Part shown: positions 1-8,155 of the stretch, piece after piece | How the letters are laid out: the number at the start of each line of letters is the position of its first letter | How positions within the stretch are numbered: position 1 is the first letter of the stretch | Origin: an uncultured Bacteroidales bacterium | GTDB taxonomy: Bacteria > Bacteroidota > Bacteroidia > Bacteroidales > Muribaculaceae | Direction: 5' to 3' | NCBI GenBank assembly: GCA_947175575.1 | Contig: CAMWNG010000009.1 | Location: 1 to 48,949 of the forward strand | DNA: 48,949 bases | Notes under the pieces: model-generated | Told to the model about the DNA's origin: nothing | The model's database searches: none | What the model saw: the letters and a program-made list of their open reading frames with translations, nothing else | Translations under genes and position numbers: made by a program

Positions 1-108
1 CAATAACGCCGTGCAAATCAGTTTTGTACACACCATCATCTATGTAAATCTTTCTATTTTCTTATCGGCACCCCCCCACGCTTACAAATACTTTAGTAAT
101 AGTCAAAG

Positions 109-147
109 AGAAGGGGGAATGTTGCCCGCGGCAACATTCCCCCTTCT
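109..147 (-). terminator. Perfect 18-bp hairpin downstream of the S9 peptidase
   Basis: Positions 109-126 and 130-147 are exact reverse complements around the 3-nt loop CGC. The hairpin starts 14 nt past the stop of the peptidase gene, as expected for its terminator. The minus-strand sequence after the hairpin is only moderately T-rich, so termination strength is inferred from the stem alone. Confidence 0.75.
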
Positions 148-161
148 ACATAAGGATTGTA

Positions 162-2273
162 TTATTCCTGCGTGTCGGAATCTTTAAGCCATTTGTCAAA
201 CCAGCGGAAGAAGAGGCGTTGCCAGAGTACAGCATTCTGAGGCTTCAGAATCCAGTGGTTCTCATCCGGGAAGATAACCATCTCGGCAGGAATGCCGCGG
301 AGTTTGGCCGCGTTGAACGCCGCCATGCCCTGCGATGCGAGGATACGGTAGTCATATTCGCCGTGCGAGATCATGATAGGTGTGTTCCAGCGGTCTACGA
401 AACGGTGGGGTGAATTTGCGAAAGTGCGCTGCGCAACAGCGTTGTCTTTCTCCCAATAGGCACCGCCCATGTCCCAGTTGGCGAACCACATTTCCTCAGT
501 TTCGAGATATTGCGCCTCCATGTTGAAGATGCCGGCATGTGCAAGCAGAGCTGCAAAGCGGTTTTCATGATGTCCGGCGAGATAATATATTGAGAAACCG
601 CCGTAGCTCGCGCCTGTAGCACCCATGCGGTCGGGATTTATGTAGGGCTTTGTCTTCATGAAATCGGCAGCAGCCAGATAGTCGCGCATGTTCTGGCCGG
701 GATAGTCTTTCGAGATCTGTTCTTCCCATTCGGTGCCGAATCCGGGAACACCGCGGCGGTTGGGTGCTATCACCACATAACCGTTGGCGGCCATGAGCGC
801 GAGGTTCCAGCGGTAGCTCCAGAACTGGCTTACGGCGCTCTGCGGGCCGCCCTGACAGTAAAGGATTGACGGATATTGGTGGGATTCATCAAACTTCTGC
901 GGTTTTACTACCCATGTGAGCATTTCCTTGCCGTCGGTAGTCGGAACCATTACTTTTTCAACCGTTGGCATTTCGAGTTGGCTGAATATTTCGCCGTTCA
1001 CGTCGGTGAGAGCGGTAAGCTTGCCGGGAGCTACGCTGTACACCTCGTTAGGACGCAGCATGGAATGGCGCATTGTAATCACAGTGTTTGCATCCACAGG
1101 TGATAGAGATGTAAAGTCGGCAAGGTCTTCGGCCACTGTCTTCACTTCATGGTCGGCGAGGGTGATTTCGAATACGGGAGCCACGCCCTGATGGTATGCG
1201 ATGAACCACAGACGCTGTGAATCAGGATTCCAAGCGAATTCTTCGATTGTATAATCCCATTCGGCAGTGAGGTCGGTGATCACACCTGATTCCATATCCA
1301 TGACCATAAGACGGTTCTTGTCAGCTTCGTAGCCGTCGCGTTCCATGCTCAGCCACGCCATGTATTTCCCGTCGGGAGAGAAGGCCGGGTTGGTATCGTA
1401 GCCCATCATGCCTTCTGTGAGGTTGCGGGTCGACTTGTCCTCAAGTGAGTAAAGATAGAGGTCGGAGTTGGTGGAAATCGCATATTCCTTGCCTGTCTTT
1501 TTGCGACATGTGTAGACCAGGCCTTTGCCGTCGGGTGTCCATGCGAGCTGTTCCACACCGCCGAAGGGCTTCATCGGCGATTCGTAAGGCTCATCGATCA
1601 TGATGTCGTACGCACCGGAAGCTTTGGTTCCGTCAAAGTCGGCTATGAAGGGGTGGGGGATTTCAGTCACCCATTCATCCCAGTGTTTATACATGAGGTC
1701 GTCTATAACACGTCCGGTGGCTTTGGGGAGGTCGGGATAAAGGTCGCCTGCTGTGCGTGCGTATTTTACTGAACCAATAAGGACAACCTTCGATTCATCA
1801 GGCGAGAACAGGAATCCGGCTATGCCGTTTTCTTCCTCGGATGCCTGACGGCGGTCGGAACCGTCGGCTGCCATGGTCCAGAGCTGAGGCTTTCCATCCT
1901 TGTCGGGATAAAGGAATGCGATCCGATTGCCTCCGTCGATCCACACGGCACTGTTCTCGCTTTTCGGGGTCTTCGTCAGGCGAGTCTTGTTTCCGCCGTC
2001 GGCGTCCATTACCCACAATTCGTTGTTAGACGTATTTTTTTCGAGAGATTCATAGGATACTCCGTAGAGCACCTTTGAACCGTCGGGCGATACCTGTGGC
2101 CCTGACACACGTCCCAGAGCCTCGAGTGCGTCAATGTCAAACACTCCGGTTTCCGAGTGGAAGTCGGGACGCTCGATGATTTCGTCATCCCCGGCGTTTC
2201 CGGCCGATGAGCATGCTGTGATGGCTGCGGCGGTCAGGCACATGAAAAAAGAATTTTTTAATGATTTGATCAT
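162..2273 (-). CDS. S9 family dipeptidyl-peptidase, DPP5-like lipoprotein
   Basis: A 703-residue serine exopeptidase of the prolyl oligopeptidase family. An N-terminal lipoprotein signal ends in the box AITAC (Cys21). A beta-propeller region with repeated SPDG motifs fills about residues 45-430, and an alpha/beta hydrolase domain follows. The catalytic triad can be read as Ser556 (GASYGG), Asp641 (GEYDY) and His673 (DENHW). The Ser-Asp and Asp-His spacings of 85 and 32 residues match, as I recall them, those of Porphyromonas gingivalis DPP5. The likely role is periplasmic cleavage of dipeptides with a hydrophobic penultimate residue, feeding amino-acid catabolism. The start ATG lies 24 nt after the yigZ-like stop, so the two may be co-transcribed. 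The S9 family is secure; the DPP5 subtype is inference. Confidence 0.93.
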   Translation of the reverse strand: MIKSLKNSFFMCLTAAAITACSSAGNAGDDEIIERPDFHSETGVFDIDALEALGRVSGPQVSPDGSKVLYGVSYESLEKNTSNNELWVMDADGGNKTRLTKTPKSENSAVWIDGGNRIAFLYPDKDGKPQLWTMAADGSDRRQASEEENGIAGFLFSPDESKVVLIGSVKYARTAGDLYPDLPKATGRVIDDLMYKHWDEWVTEIPHPFIADFDGTKASGAYDIMIDEPYESPMKPFGGVEQLAWTPDGKGLVYTCRKKTGKEYAISTNSDLYLYSLEDKSTRNLTEGMMGYDTNPAFSPDGKYMAWLSMERDGYEADKNRLMVMDMESGVITDLTAEWDYTIEEFAWNPDSQRLWFIAYHQGVAPVFEITLADHEVKTVAEDLADFTSLSPVDANTVITMRHSMLRPNEVYSVAPGKLTALTDVNGEIFSQLEMPTVEKVMVPTTDGKEMLTWVVKPQKFDESHQYPSILYCQGGPQSAVSQFWSYRWNLALMAANGYVVIAPNRRGVPGFGTEWEEQISKDYPGQNMRDYLAAADFMKTKPYINPDRMGATGASYGGFSIYYLAGHHENRFAALLAHAGIFNMEAQYLETEEMWFANWDMGGAYWEKDNAVAQRTFANSPHRFVDRWNTPIMISHGEYDYRILASQGMAAFNAAKLRGIPAEMVIFPDENHWILKPQNAVLWQRLFFRWFDKWLKDSDTQE

Positions 2274-2297
2274 TGCTTATAATTGATGTTTTGATTG

Positions 2298-2903
2298 TCA
2301 TTCGTTAGAGTCGGAGAGTGTGAGCCCTTCGATTTTGGATAAACGGCCAAGCACCGCGTCGACCTGATCCGCTTCGACATTCAGGGTCATTGCGCACACG
2401 TTGTCGAATGTGTTTGAAATCATTTCCACGCCCGGCATGCGCGTCACTTTCATCACATCGTTCATAACCGTGTATCCGAAAGAGAATTCCAAGCGTCGAG
2501 TCACGTGACACTCGCGTATGCCCGCCTCGTCGAGCACATCGGAGGCTGCCTGACGGTAGGCCTTGATAAGTCCCGGAGTACCTAATTTTATGCCGCCGAA
2601 ATAGCGCACCACGGCCACCAGCACGTCTGTCAGTCCGCGTGAATTTATCTGGCCGAGAATCGGGCGACCGGCTGTTCCGGACGGTTCTCCGTTGTCGTTG
2701 GCGCGGAAAACGTCGGCTGACGGTCCGAGAACGTAGGCCCAGCAGACGTGTCGCGCATCGTAAAATTTCTTTTCAAGCGCACCGACCAGTTCCTTCACCT
2801 CACCGGCAGTCTGTACCGGATAGGCGAACGACAGGAAACGGCTGCGTTTTTCTACGAAAACGGCCTCTGCGGTATGGTCAATTGTGCGAAAAATGTCGGA
2901 CAC
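2298..2903 (-). CDS. yigZ: YigZ/IMPACT family protein
   Basis: A 201-residue cytoplasmic protein of the UPF0029/IMPACT family. The N-terminal half carries family motifs: RSRFLSFAYPV near residue 20, ARHVCWAYVLG near 50, DNGEPSGTAGRPI near 70 and VRYFGGIKLGTPGL near 97. The C-terminal DUF1949-like domain has a ferredoxin-like fold. Eukaryotic IMPACT relatives modulate translational stress signalling, but the bacterial role is unsettled. The start codon is GTG, chosen because the -7 promoter box lies about 27 nt upstream and no in-frame ATG precedes the first conserved motif. It is divergent from the YrdC-like gene. Confidence 0.9.
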   Translation of the reverse strand: MSDIFRTIDHTAEAVFVEKRSRFLSFAYPVQTAGEVKELVGALEKKFYDARHVCWAYVLGPSADVFRANDNGEPSGTAGRPILGQINSRGLTDVLVAVVRYFGGIKLGTPGLIKAYRQAASDVLDEAGIRECHVTRRLEFSFGYTVMNDVMKVTRMPGVEMISNTFDNVCAMTLNVEADQVDAVLGRLSKIEGLTLSDSNE

Positions 2904-2929
2904 AGTGTCGTGATTGTGTTTTACAAGGA

Positions 2930-2937
2930 CAAAATTA
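2930..2937 (-). promoter_or_regulatory. -7 box of yigZ promoter
   Basis: The minus strand reads TAATTTTG, a match to the Bacteroidota -7 consensus TAnnTTTG, about 27 nt before the GTG start. No good TTTG lies at the ideal distance upstream, so this is a partial promoter call. Confidence 0.45.
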
Positions 2938-3001
2938 CGAAAAAACTTTCAATCAAACCAACAAATCGCATTCCGCTCACCGATATGTCGGAAAAATTGC
3001 A

Positions 3002-3009
3002 TAACTTTG
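3002..3009 (+). promoter_or_regulatory. -7 box of the YrdC-like gene promoter
   Basis: TAACTTTG fits the Bacteroidota -7 consensus. It sits 22 nt upstream of the ATG at 3032 and so argues against the upstream TTG at 3014. The -33 element is not clear. Confidence 0.55.
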
Positions 3010-3031
3010 GACATTGAAAAATCAGTTCGTT

Positions 3032-3637
3032 ATGCAGGTTCTACAATTTTTCGGAAACAGCGTGAATCAGCGTCATATCGAAGCGGCGGCGGACGCCCTG
3101 CGCGAAGGTGCGCTGGTTATCTATCCAACCGATACCCATTATGCCATCGGTTGCGATCCGTCTAACCGTCAGGCCGTTCAGGCACTTGTGAAATTCAAGG
3201 GAGGTGATCGCGGCAAGGACACGCTGACGCTAATATGCGGCGACATTTCTCAAGCCTCCACTTTGGCGCGGATAGATAATGTGACTTTCCGGATCCTGAA
3301 GAACAACACACCTGCGCCCGTCACCTTTCTGCTCAACCCAGCCCCACATCTGCTCAAGAATCTGAAAGGACGCACGACTGTGGGGTTGCGTATTCCCCGC
3401 CAACCCGTCACCGTGGAACTTGCGAAGGCACTTGGTTCGCCGATACTTTCCGCTTCGCTCCCACTTGACAGTGAGGATGCCTCGAATCCTGATGCTATTG
3501 CACTGGCTCTTTCTGAGGCTGCCGCGTTTCTGCTTGATGCCGGAGTTACCCCGGCACATTCCTCCACGATTCTTGACCTTACAGATCCGGCCGAGCCGGT
3601 GCTTGTGCGCGAAGGACCTGTTCATCCTCAACTCTGA
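3032..3637 (+). CDS. Sua5/YciO/YrdC-domain protein
   Basis: A 201-residue YrdC-fold protein. The family makes threonylcarbamoyl-AMP from threonine, bicarbonate and ATP for tRNA t6A37 synthesis. Motifs visible are YPTDTHYAIGCD near residue 34, KFKGGDRGKDTLTL near 56, and TTVGLRIPRQPV near 118. The nucleotide-binding segment resembles E. coli YciO more than TsaC/Sua5: the region after the conserved Lys lacks the usual R-P-x-x-x-P-L pattern. The separate Sua5 C-terminal domain is absent. Start ATG 3032 is preferred over TTG 3014 because the -7 box ends at 3009. It is followed after 2 nt by the acetyltransferase gene, suggesting an operon. Whether it is the main t6A enzyme or a YciO-type paralogue is open. 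Confidence 0.85.
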   Translation: MQVLQFFGNSVNQRHIEAAADALREGALVIYPTDTHYAIGCDPSNRQAVQALVKFKGGDRGKDTLTLICGDISQASTLARIDNVTFRILKNNTPAPVTFLLNPAPHLLKNLKGRTTVGLRIPRQPVTVELAKALGSPILSASLPLDSEDASNPDAIALALSEAAAFLLDAGVTPAHSSTILDLTDPAEPVLVREGPVHPQL

Positions 3638-3639
3638 CA

Positions 3640-4524
3640 ATGCCGTTAATTGAAATTAGCCTTGACGATTACGCCGCGATATTTCCGACGGGACATTCCG
3701 TCTACGATTCGCCCGCATTCATCGCACTCAATAGCCATAAGGTCTCTGAAGTTAAGATCATGGCTCTGGTTGACCATGATGGCAGGCCGCTCGTAGCGCA
3801 GACGTTCGGCTTGAAAGCCGACGGCTGGCATGCCCCTTTTTCCGCTCCATTCTCTGCGCCTGTAATCACCCTGAACGGAAGCGAGGCGGATGTAAAGGCA
3901 TTTTATGAATCTGTGCGTGAAGCTTTGCCTGAAGGAGTCGCGCTCACTTTTCCTCCGGAGTGTTATGGAGCGGTGCACATTCCGGAAGGACGGACAGTGC
4001 ATGATTATAACTATCACTATCCCCTTGCTCGACTTGCCGATTATGAAAGTCATCTGAGCCGTTCAGGTCGTTACAGCCATCGTCGTGCGCTCCGCTATCC
4101 CTTTGAATTTACACATACCGAGGACATTCCGCGCGCATACGAGATTATCCGGCTCAACCGTGAGGCGATGGGATATCCGCTTGCCATGTCACTCGCACAG
4201 GTCACTGAGACCGCTCCGTTGACGAGAGCCAAATTTTTCGTGCTGTGCCTCGATGGTGAAGATATGGCTGCAGCTGTGGTTTTTCATCCTGTTCCCGGGG
4301 TAGGGCAGGTGATATATTGGGGCGATGTGCCGGAGGCGCGTCCTTTCCGTGCCATGAACAGCCTGCCCTGGCATCTTTTCAACTGGTATGCCCGGAATTG
4401 TCCGGACATACATACCATTGACATTGGCCCGTCATCGACGGACGGCATCCTCAATCGGGGTCTCGCTGACTACAAACTTTCGATCGGCTGTGTGGAGACA
4501 CCGAAACCAACAGTCATTCTCTGA
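3640..4524 (+). CDS. GNAT/FemAB-like acyltransferase
   Basis: A 294-residue cytoplasmic protein with the look of a FemAB/GNAT-fold acyltransferase. An N-terminal half with APFSAP and FPPECYG segments is followed by a second half with SRSGRYSHRRALRYPF, a central AAAVVFHPVPG strand pair and a conserved DIGPSSTDGILNRGL loop near the C-terminus. The substrate is not evident. It starts 2 nt after the YrdC-like stop. A strong GC hairpin at 4545-4578 ends the unit. The specific reaction is unknown and I would not assign it to peptidoglycan bridging without structural support. Confidence 0.75.
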   Translation: MPLIEISLDDYAAIFPTGHSVYDSPAFIALNSHKVSEVKIMALVDHDGRPLVAQTFGLKADGWHAPFSAPFSAPVITLNGSEADVKAFYESVREALPEGVALTFPPECYGAVHIPEGRTVHDYNYHYPLARLADYESHLSRSGRYSHRRALRYPFEFTHTEDIPRAYEIIRLNREAMGYPLAMSLAQVTETAPLTRAKFFVLCLDGEDMAAAVVFHPVPGVGQVIYWGDVPEARPFRAMNSLPWHLFNWYARNCPDIHTIDIGPSSTDGILNRGLADYKLSIGCVETPKPTVIL

Positions 4525-4544
4525 CTCTCGATTATTTAAAGGAT

Positions 4545-4578
4545 GGCCGGGCCGCGACATCTCGTCGGGGGCCCGGCC
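4545..4578. terminator. Bidirectional GC-rich terminator between convergent genes
   Basis: GGCCGGGCC (4545-4553) pairs with GGCCCGGCC (4570-4578), with inner CGAC/GTCG pairing. On the plus strand a TGTGTTTT tract follows. It separates the acetyltransferase from the converging SGNH esterase gene. Confidence 0.75.
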
Positions 4579-4599
4579 TGTGTTTTAGGTATGTATAGA

Positions 4600-5262
4600 T
4601 TAGTTGTTGACGTAGGGTAGGACGGCGTCTCTCCATATCAGATAGGCTTCGCCTACCAGATGGAGTCCGTCGTTGGTGTATTCCTTTCGCAGGTTACCAT
4701 CCTCATCTGTCATGAGGCTGTGGAGTTCTATCCATGTAGCGCCGAGTTCTTCAATCTGAGGACGCACAAGCGCGTTGATGTCACGGATGGTCTGCTCTTT
4801 GTCTATCATCAGTTTGTAGCGGCCGAATGAATTGTTGATCGGCAGCATTGACTGGAAGTAGAGTTCGGTCTGCGGAGAGGCTTCCCGGATGCGCTTTACG
4901 AGAGCGACGGTGGCTGTCGCGATCGAATCGGCCGTAAGGTCATGGCTCACGTCGTTTGCACCGATCATGAGGAAAATTTTGGCGGGATGTCCGTCAAGGA
5001 TGGGTTGCAGGCGGTTCTGCACGCCCTCAATGACATCTCCCACGATTCCGCGGTTGATGGCGTTCGGGTTGTTGAGGAGTTCGTGCCATTCGCATCCATG
5101 TGTCAGACTGTTGCCGAGAAAGACGATCTTGGTTGAGTCGACCGGCAGTAGTTCGAAGAGAGATGCGCGCTGGCCATATAGTTCATTTCCGGCCTGTGCG
5201 CTCAGCGCCATCACAACCGCGGCTATCACGGTTATGACCGATGTGTAACACTTGCGGAACAT
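4600..5262 (-). CDS. Secreted GDSL/SGNH-family esterase
   Basis: A 220-residue SGNH hydrolase with a signal peptide (hydrophobic residues 7-22, AQA-like cleavage near 24). The four SGNH blocks are visible: LGNSLTHG with nucleophile Ser52, Gly72 in NRGIVGD, Asn103 in GAND, and Asp198/His201 in DGLHL. Asn replaces the Asp of the classical GDSL motif, which is common in this subgroup. Its start lies 2 nt after the murQ stop, at the downstream end of the MurNAc cluster. This makes a role in removing O-acetyl or other esters from peptidoglycan sugars a reasonable hypothesis. Family members also deacetylate hemicellulose, so the substrate is inferred only from context. Confidence 0.88.
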   Translation of the reverse strand: MFRKCYTSVITVIAAVVMALSAQAGNELYGQRASLFELLPVDSTKIVFLGNSLTHGCEWHELLNNPNAINRGIVGDVIEGVQNRLQPILDGHPAKIFLMIGANDVSHDLTADSIATATVALVKRIREASPQTELYFQSMLPINNSFGRYKLMIDKEQTIRDINALVRPQIEELGATWIELHSLMTDEDGNLRKEYTNDGLHLVGEAYLIWRDAVLPYVNN

Positions 5263-5264
5263 AA

Positions 5265-6089
5265 TCAGGCCTGCTGGGTTTCGCGATATGCGTCAACGGC
5301 GTTTTTCACCGAGCCGTGGAGGAGCAGCAGACGCTTGGCTTCTTCGTAGGGAAGGCCGAGTTCGTCCACCACCATACGGGTGCCGCGATCAACGAGTTTT
5401 GCGTTCGTAAGCTGCATGTTCACCATCTTGTTACCCTTGACGCGTCCCATCTGTATCATTACGGAGGTGGTGATCATGTTGCAGATCATTTTCTGGCCTG
5501 TGCCGGATTTCATGCGCGATGAACCTGTAACGTATTCGGGACCTACGACCATCTCGATGGCGATGTCGGCTGCTTCGCTTACCGGGGCATCGGGGTTGGA
5601 AGTGATGGCTGCGGTGAGAATGCCGTGTTCACGGCAGTCCTTGAGTGCTCCGATGACATAGGGCGTGGTGCCGGAAGCTGCGATGCCGATTACGGTGTCC
5701 TTCTCGTTGATACCGAACGGCTGAAGGTCTTTCCATCCTTGATGGGTATCATCCTCGGCGTTCTCAACTGCGTTGCGCAGTGCGTGGTCTCCGCCGGCGA
5801 TAAGGCCGATTACCCATGACGGATCCATTCCGAATGTCGGGGGGATCTCCGATGCGTCAAGCACTCCGAGACGTCCGGATGTACCTGCGCCCATATAGAA
5901 GATGCGGCCTCCGCGTTTCATGCGGGCGACTATTTCGGTGACGAGTTTTTCGATCTGGGGGATGGCTTTTTCGACAGCGAAGGCAACTTTCTTGTCTTCG
6001 TTGTTGATGTCGCGCAGGATTTCGCCTACGCTTTTTTTCTCGAGATTATCGTAGAGAGAGGGCTTTTCGCTGATTTTTTCGAATGCCAT
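5265..6089 (-). CDS. murQ: N-acetylmuramic acid 6-phosphate etherase
   Basis: A 274-residue cytoplasmic SIS-domain enzyme that cleaves the lactyl ether of MurNAc-6-phosphate to give GlcNAc-6-phosphate and D-lactate. The phosphosugar-binding loop GAGTSGRLGVLDASEIPPTFG begins near residue 67. Glu81 and Glu112 lie 31 residues apart, the same separation as catalytic Glu83 and Glu114 in E. coli MurQ. The protein is about 20 residues shorter than the E. coli enzyme, mostly at the ends. It lies 51 nt after murK and 2 nt before the SGNH esterase, in a run of same-strand salvage genes. Family and reaction are secure. Confidence 0.96.
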   Translation of the reverse strand: MAFEKISEKPSLYDNLEKKSVGEILRDINNEDKKVAFAVEKAIPQIEKLVTEIVARMKRGGRIFYMGAGTSGRLGVLDASEIPPTFGMDPSWVIGLIAGGDHALRNAVENAEDDTHQGWKDLQPFGINEKDTVIGIAASGTTPYVIGALKDCREHGILTAAITSNPDAPVSEAADIAIEMVVGPEYVTGSSRMKSGTGQKMICNMITTSVMIQMGRVKGNKMVNMQLTNAKLVDRGTRMVVDELGLPYEEAKRLLLLHGSVKNAVDAYRETQQA

Positions 6090-6140
6090 TGTTGTGATAT
6101 ATGATTGAGTTGTGATTTATAGATATAGTTTTTGCTTTTT

Positions 6141-6983
6141 TCAGGCAGTGTGGAACTTGATGAGGCCCTCCATGGGCGATTTCACGATTTTGCCTACACG
6201 ACAGCCGCATGCCTCGGCAGCTTCCGAGAGCACTTCCTTATAATAGAAGGCGATGGAACCGATGAAGTTCACGCTGAGAGTCTTATAAGAAGGATACTGC
6301 GCGATGTTGCGGATGAAGAATGCTTTGAATGCGTTGAGCACAAGAGCGTGGATTTCAGAACGGTCGATATTCTGGATAAGGAACGGAGTTACGGAAGCCA
6401 GGAAGCGGTTGCCCTGCGGTTCCTTGTACACCCGACGGATTATGGTGAGACGGTCGAGTTCATACTGGTCGAGGAACTTGGCGCAGAGGTCTTCCGGAAG
6501 TTGGTTTTTGAGGATATCGCCGAGCAGAATTTTGCCCAGAACGGCGCCGGAACCTTCATCGCCCAGAATGTAACCGAGCGGAGACACGTTCTCCACAATG
6601 TCGGTGCCGTCATAATAGCATGAGTTTGAGCCTGTGCCCATGATGCAGGCGATACCGGCCTCGCGTCCGCAAAGCGCACGGGCTGCCGCAAGCAGGTCTG
6701 TATGCACTTCCACTGTTCCTGCGTTAGGGAAATTGGCACGGATGGCCCGTTCCACATTGCCGCATACTTCGGGTGAGATACATCCGGCACCGTAGAAATA
6801 AACTTCGGATACATCATATCCTGCAAGTTCGCCCACAAGCTCGTCGGCGATACGCTGGCGCATCTCTTCTTCAGTGAGCATTACGGCATTCATGCCCATT
6901 GTAAATACTTGTTTTTCGACTTTACCGTCGTCAAGCAGGCACCAGTCGATCTTGGTGCTGCCGCAGTCAGCTACGAGAATCAT
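6141..6983 (-). CDS. murK: MurNAc/GlcNAc-type sugar kinase (BadF/BadG family), MurK
   Basis: A 280-residue ASKHA-fold kinase. The phosphate-1 motif VADCGSTKIDWCL starts at residue 4, the phosphate-2 motif is GTGSNSCYYDG near 117, and the adenosine-side segment LGDEGSGAVLGK follows near 140. It resembles eukaryotic GlcNAc kinase and the MurNAc kinase MurK of Tannerella forsythia. In that system MurNAc enters unphosphorylated and is phosphorylated in the cytoplasm before MurQ. Its ATG overlaps the stop of the upstream membrane-protein gene by 4 nt, indicating translational coupling, and murQ follows 51 nt later. The kinase fold is secure. Preference for MurNAc over GlcNAc is inferred from the neighbours. 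Confidence 0.9.
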   Translation of the reverse strand: MILVADCGSTKIDWCLLDDGKVEKQVFTMGMNAVMLTEEEMRQRIADELVGELAGYDVSEVYFYGAGCISPEVCGNVERAIRANFPNAGTVEVHTDLLAAARALCGREAGIACIMGTGSNSCYYDGTDIVENVSPLGYILGDEGSGAVLGKILLGDILKNQLPEDLCAKFLDQYELDRLTIIRRVYKEPQGNRFLASVTPFLIQNIDRSEIHALVLNAFKAFFIRNIAQYPSYKTLSVNFIGSIAFYYKEVLSEAAEACGCRVGKIVKSPMEGLIKFHTA

Positions 6984-8134
6984 ATCTTTATATATATTTT
7001 TTTATTATACAGAATAAGGCCGATGAGCCAGTTCACCATAACGAAAAGTATGGCGAATATTAGCGACGCGAGGGTAGCGTCGTCGCCGCACAGAGGCATG
7101 AGGCAATCGGTGTAAATAACGCCCTTGAGGGAAGTGCCGCCCACCTTGACAGCACCGATTATGATGCTGAGGACGGCTCCGAGGCAGTAGAGGAAGAGCG
7201 GATTGATGCCGAATACTTCGAAGAATCGGCACCAGCGTTTGTGGCCGCGGATGTCGATCACCCAGATCAAAAAACCGAGGAAGGATGAAGCCAGACCGCA
7301 GGTAGTGAGAACGAATGTGGGCGACCAGATTTTCTTATTGATGGGCAGTCCGTAGTCGAGCAGGAAACCGCTGAAAGTGAGAATCACGCCGACGATGAAC
7401 AGATAGTTGATGCGCAGATTATTGTCGCGAGTTGACATGATCAGACCTCCGCAGATGAAGCCGATGAGCATGTGTGCGATGGAGGGTAGGGTGCTCAGGA
7501 GGCCTTCAGGATCGAATTTCAGTGTAACACCGTTGACGGTGTCCGCATACATGTGGTCGGCGCCGAGTATCTTGTGGTCGACTACCGAGATTACGTTGGT
7601 GTCAGCGAATTCGAAACCATTGCCCGTCAGCAGGATTATGGCGTACAGCACGAGGAGCCCACCCGTAAACCACCACAGTCCGCGGCCCTTGATGAGCAGC
7701 GCGCATATTGAACCTACGCCGTAGCAGATGGCCAGACGAGGCATCACACCCAGAATACGGATAGTGGAGAAATCGGTCAAGGCATCCCAGACGGAGCCGT
7801 TGATGGCTCCTCTGAGAATTCTGCCGAACCATACGATCGCGAAACCTATGAAGAAAATCACAACGGTACGGCGCAGGATTTTCCAGCCGGTGCGTGCCGT
7901 GAGTTCAAAATTATAACCTCGCAGGGAGAAGTATGTAGAGATACCCATTATGAACATGAAAAACGGAAAGACGAGGTCGGTAGGTGTCAGACCGTTCCAT
8001 GAAGCGTGAGCCAGAGGGGGATAGATGTGTCCCCATGAGCCGGGATTATTTACCAGAATCATGCCGGCGATGGTTATACCGCGCAGGATGTCCAGCGCCA
8101 GCAGCCTCTGTTTCTTTGGTTTTATTTGGGTCAT
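6980..8134 (-). CDS. HGSNAT-like (DUF5009-type) multi-span membrane protein in the MurT position
   Basis: A 384-residue inner-membrane protein with about ten hydrophobic segments. The N-terminal region has LALDILRGITIAGMILVNN followed by HASWNGLTPTDLVFPFF and FIMG. This is the signature of the heparan-alpha-glucosaminide N-acetyltransferase family, and the His of HASWNGLT corresponds to the catalytic His of human HGSNAT. Transcription order with murK and murQ matches the murTKQ set described in T. forsythia, where the first gene is required for MurNAc uptake. It may therefore be the MurNAc transporter, a transmembrane transacetylase acting on amino sugars, or both. It overlaps murK by 4 nt and starts 21 nt after the D-lactate dehydrogenase stop. 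The family is clear; the function is inference. Confidence 0.85.
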   Translation of the reverse strand: MTQIKPKKQRLLALDILRGITIAGMILVNNPGSWGHIYPPLAHASWNGLTPTDLVFPFFMFIMGISTYFSLRGYNFELTARTGWKILRRTVVIFFIGFAIVWFGRILRGAINGSVWDALTDFSTIRILGVMPRLAICYGVGSICALLIKGRGLWWFTGGLLVLYAIILLTGNGFEFADTNVISVVDHKILGADHMYADTVNGVTLKFDPEGLLSTLPSIAHMLIGFICGGLIMSTRDNNLRINYLFIVGVILTFSGFLLDYGLPINKKIWSPTFVLTTCGLASSFLGFLIWVIDIRGHKRWCRFFEVFGINPLFLYCLGAVLSIIIGAVKVGGTSLKGVIYTDCLMPLCGDDATLASLIFAILFVMVNWLIGLILYNKKIYIKI

Positions 8135-8155
8135 GGTTTTATAGATAGTTATATA

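Noticed and set aside
6132-6623. 163-codon open frame antisense to murK
   Set aside because: It lies almost wholly within the kinase gene, whose motifs are complete.
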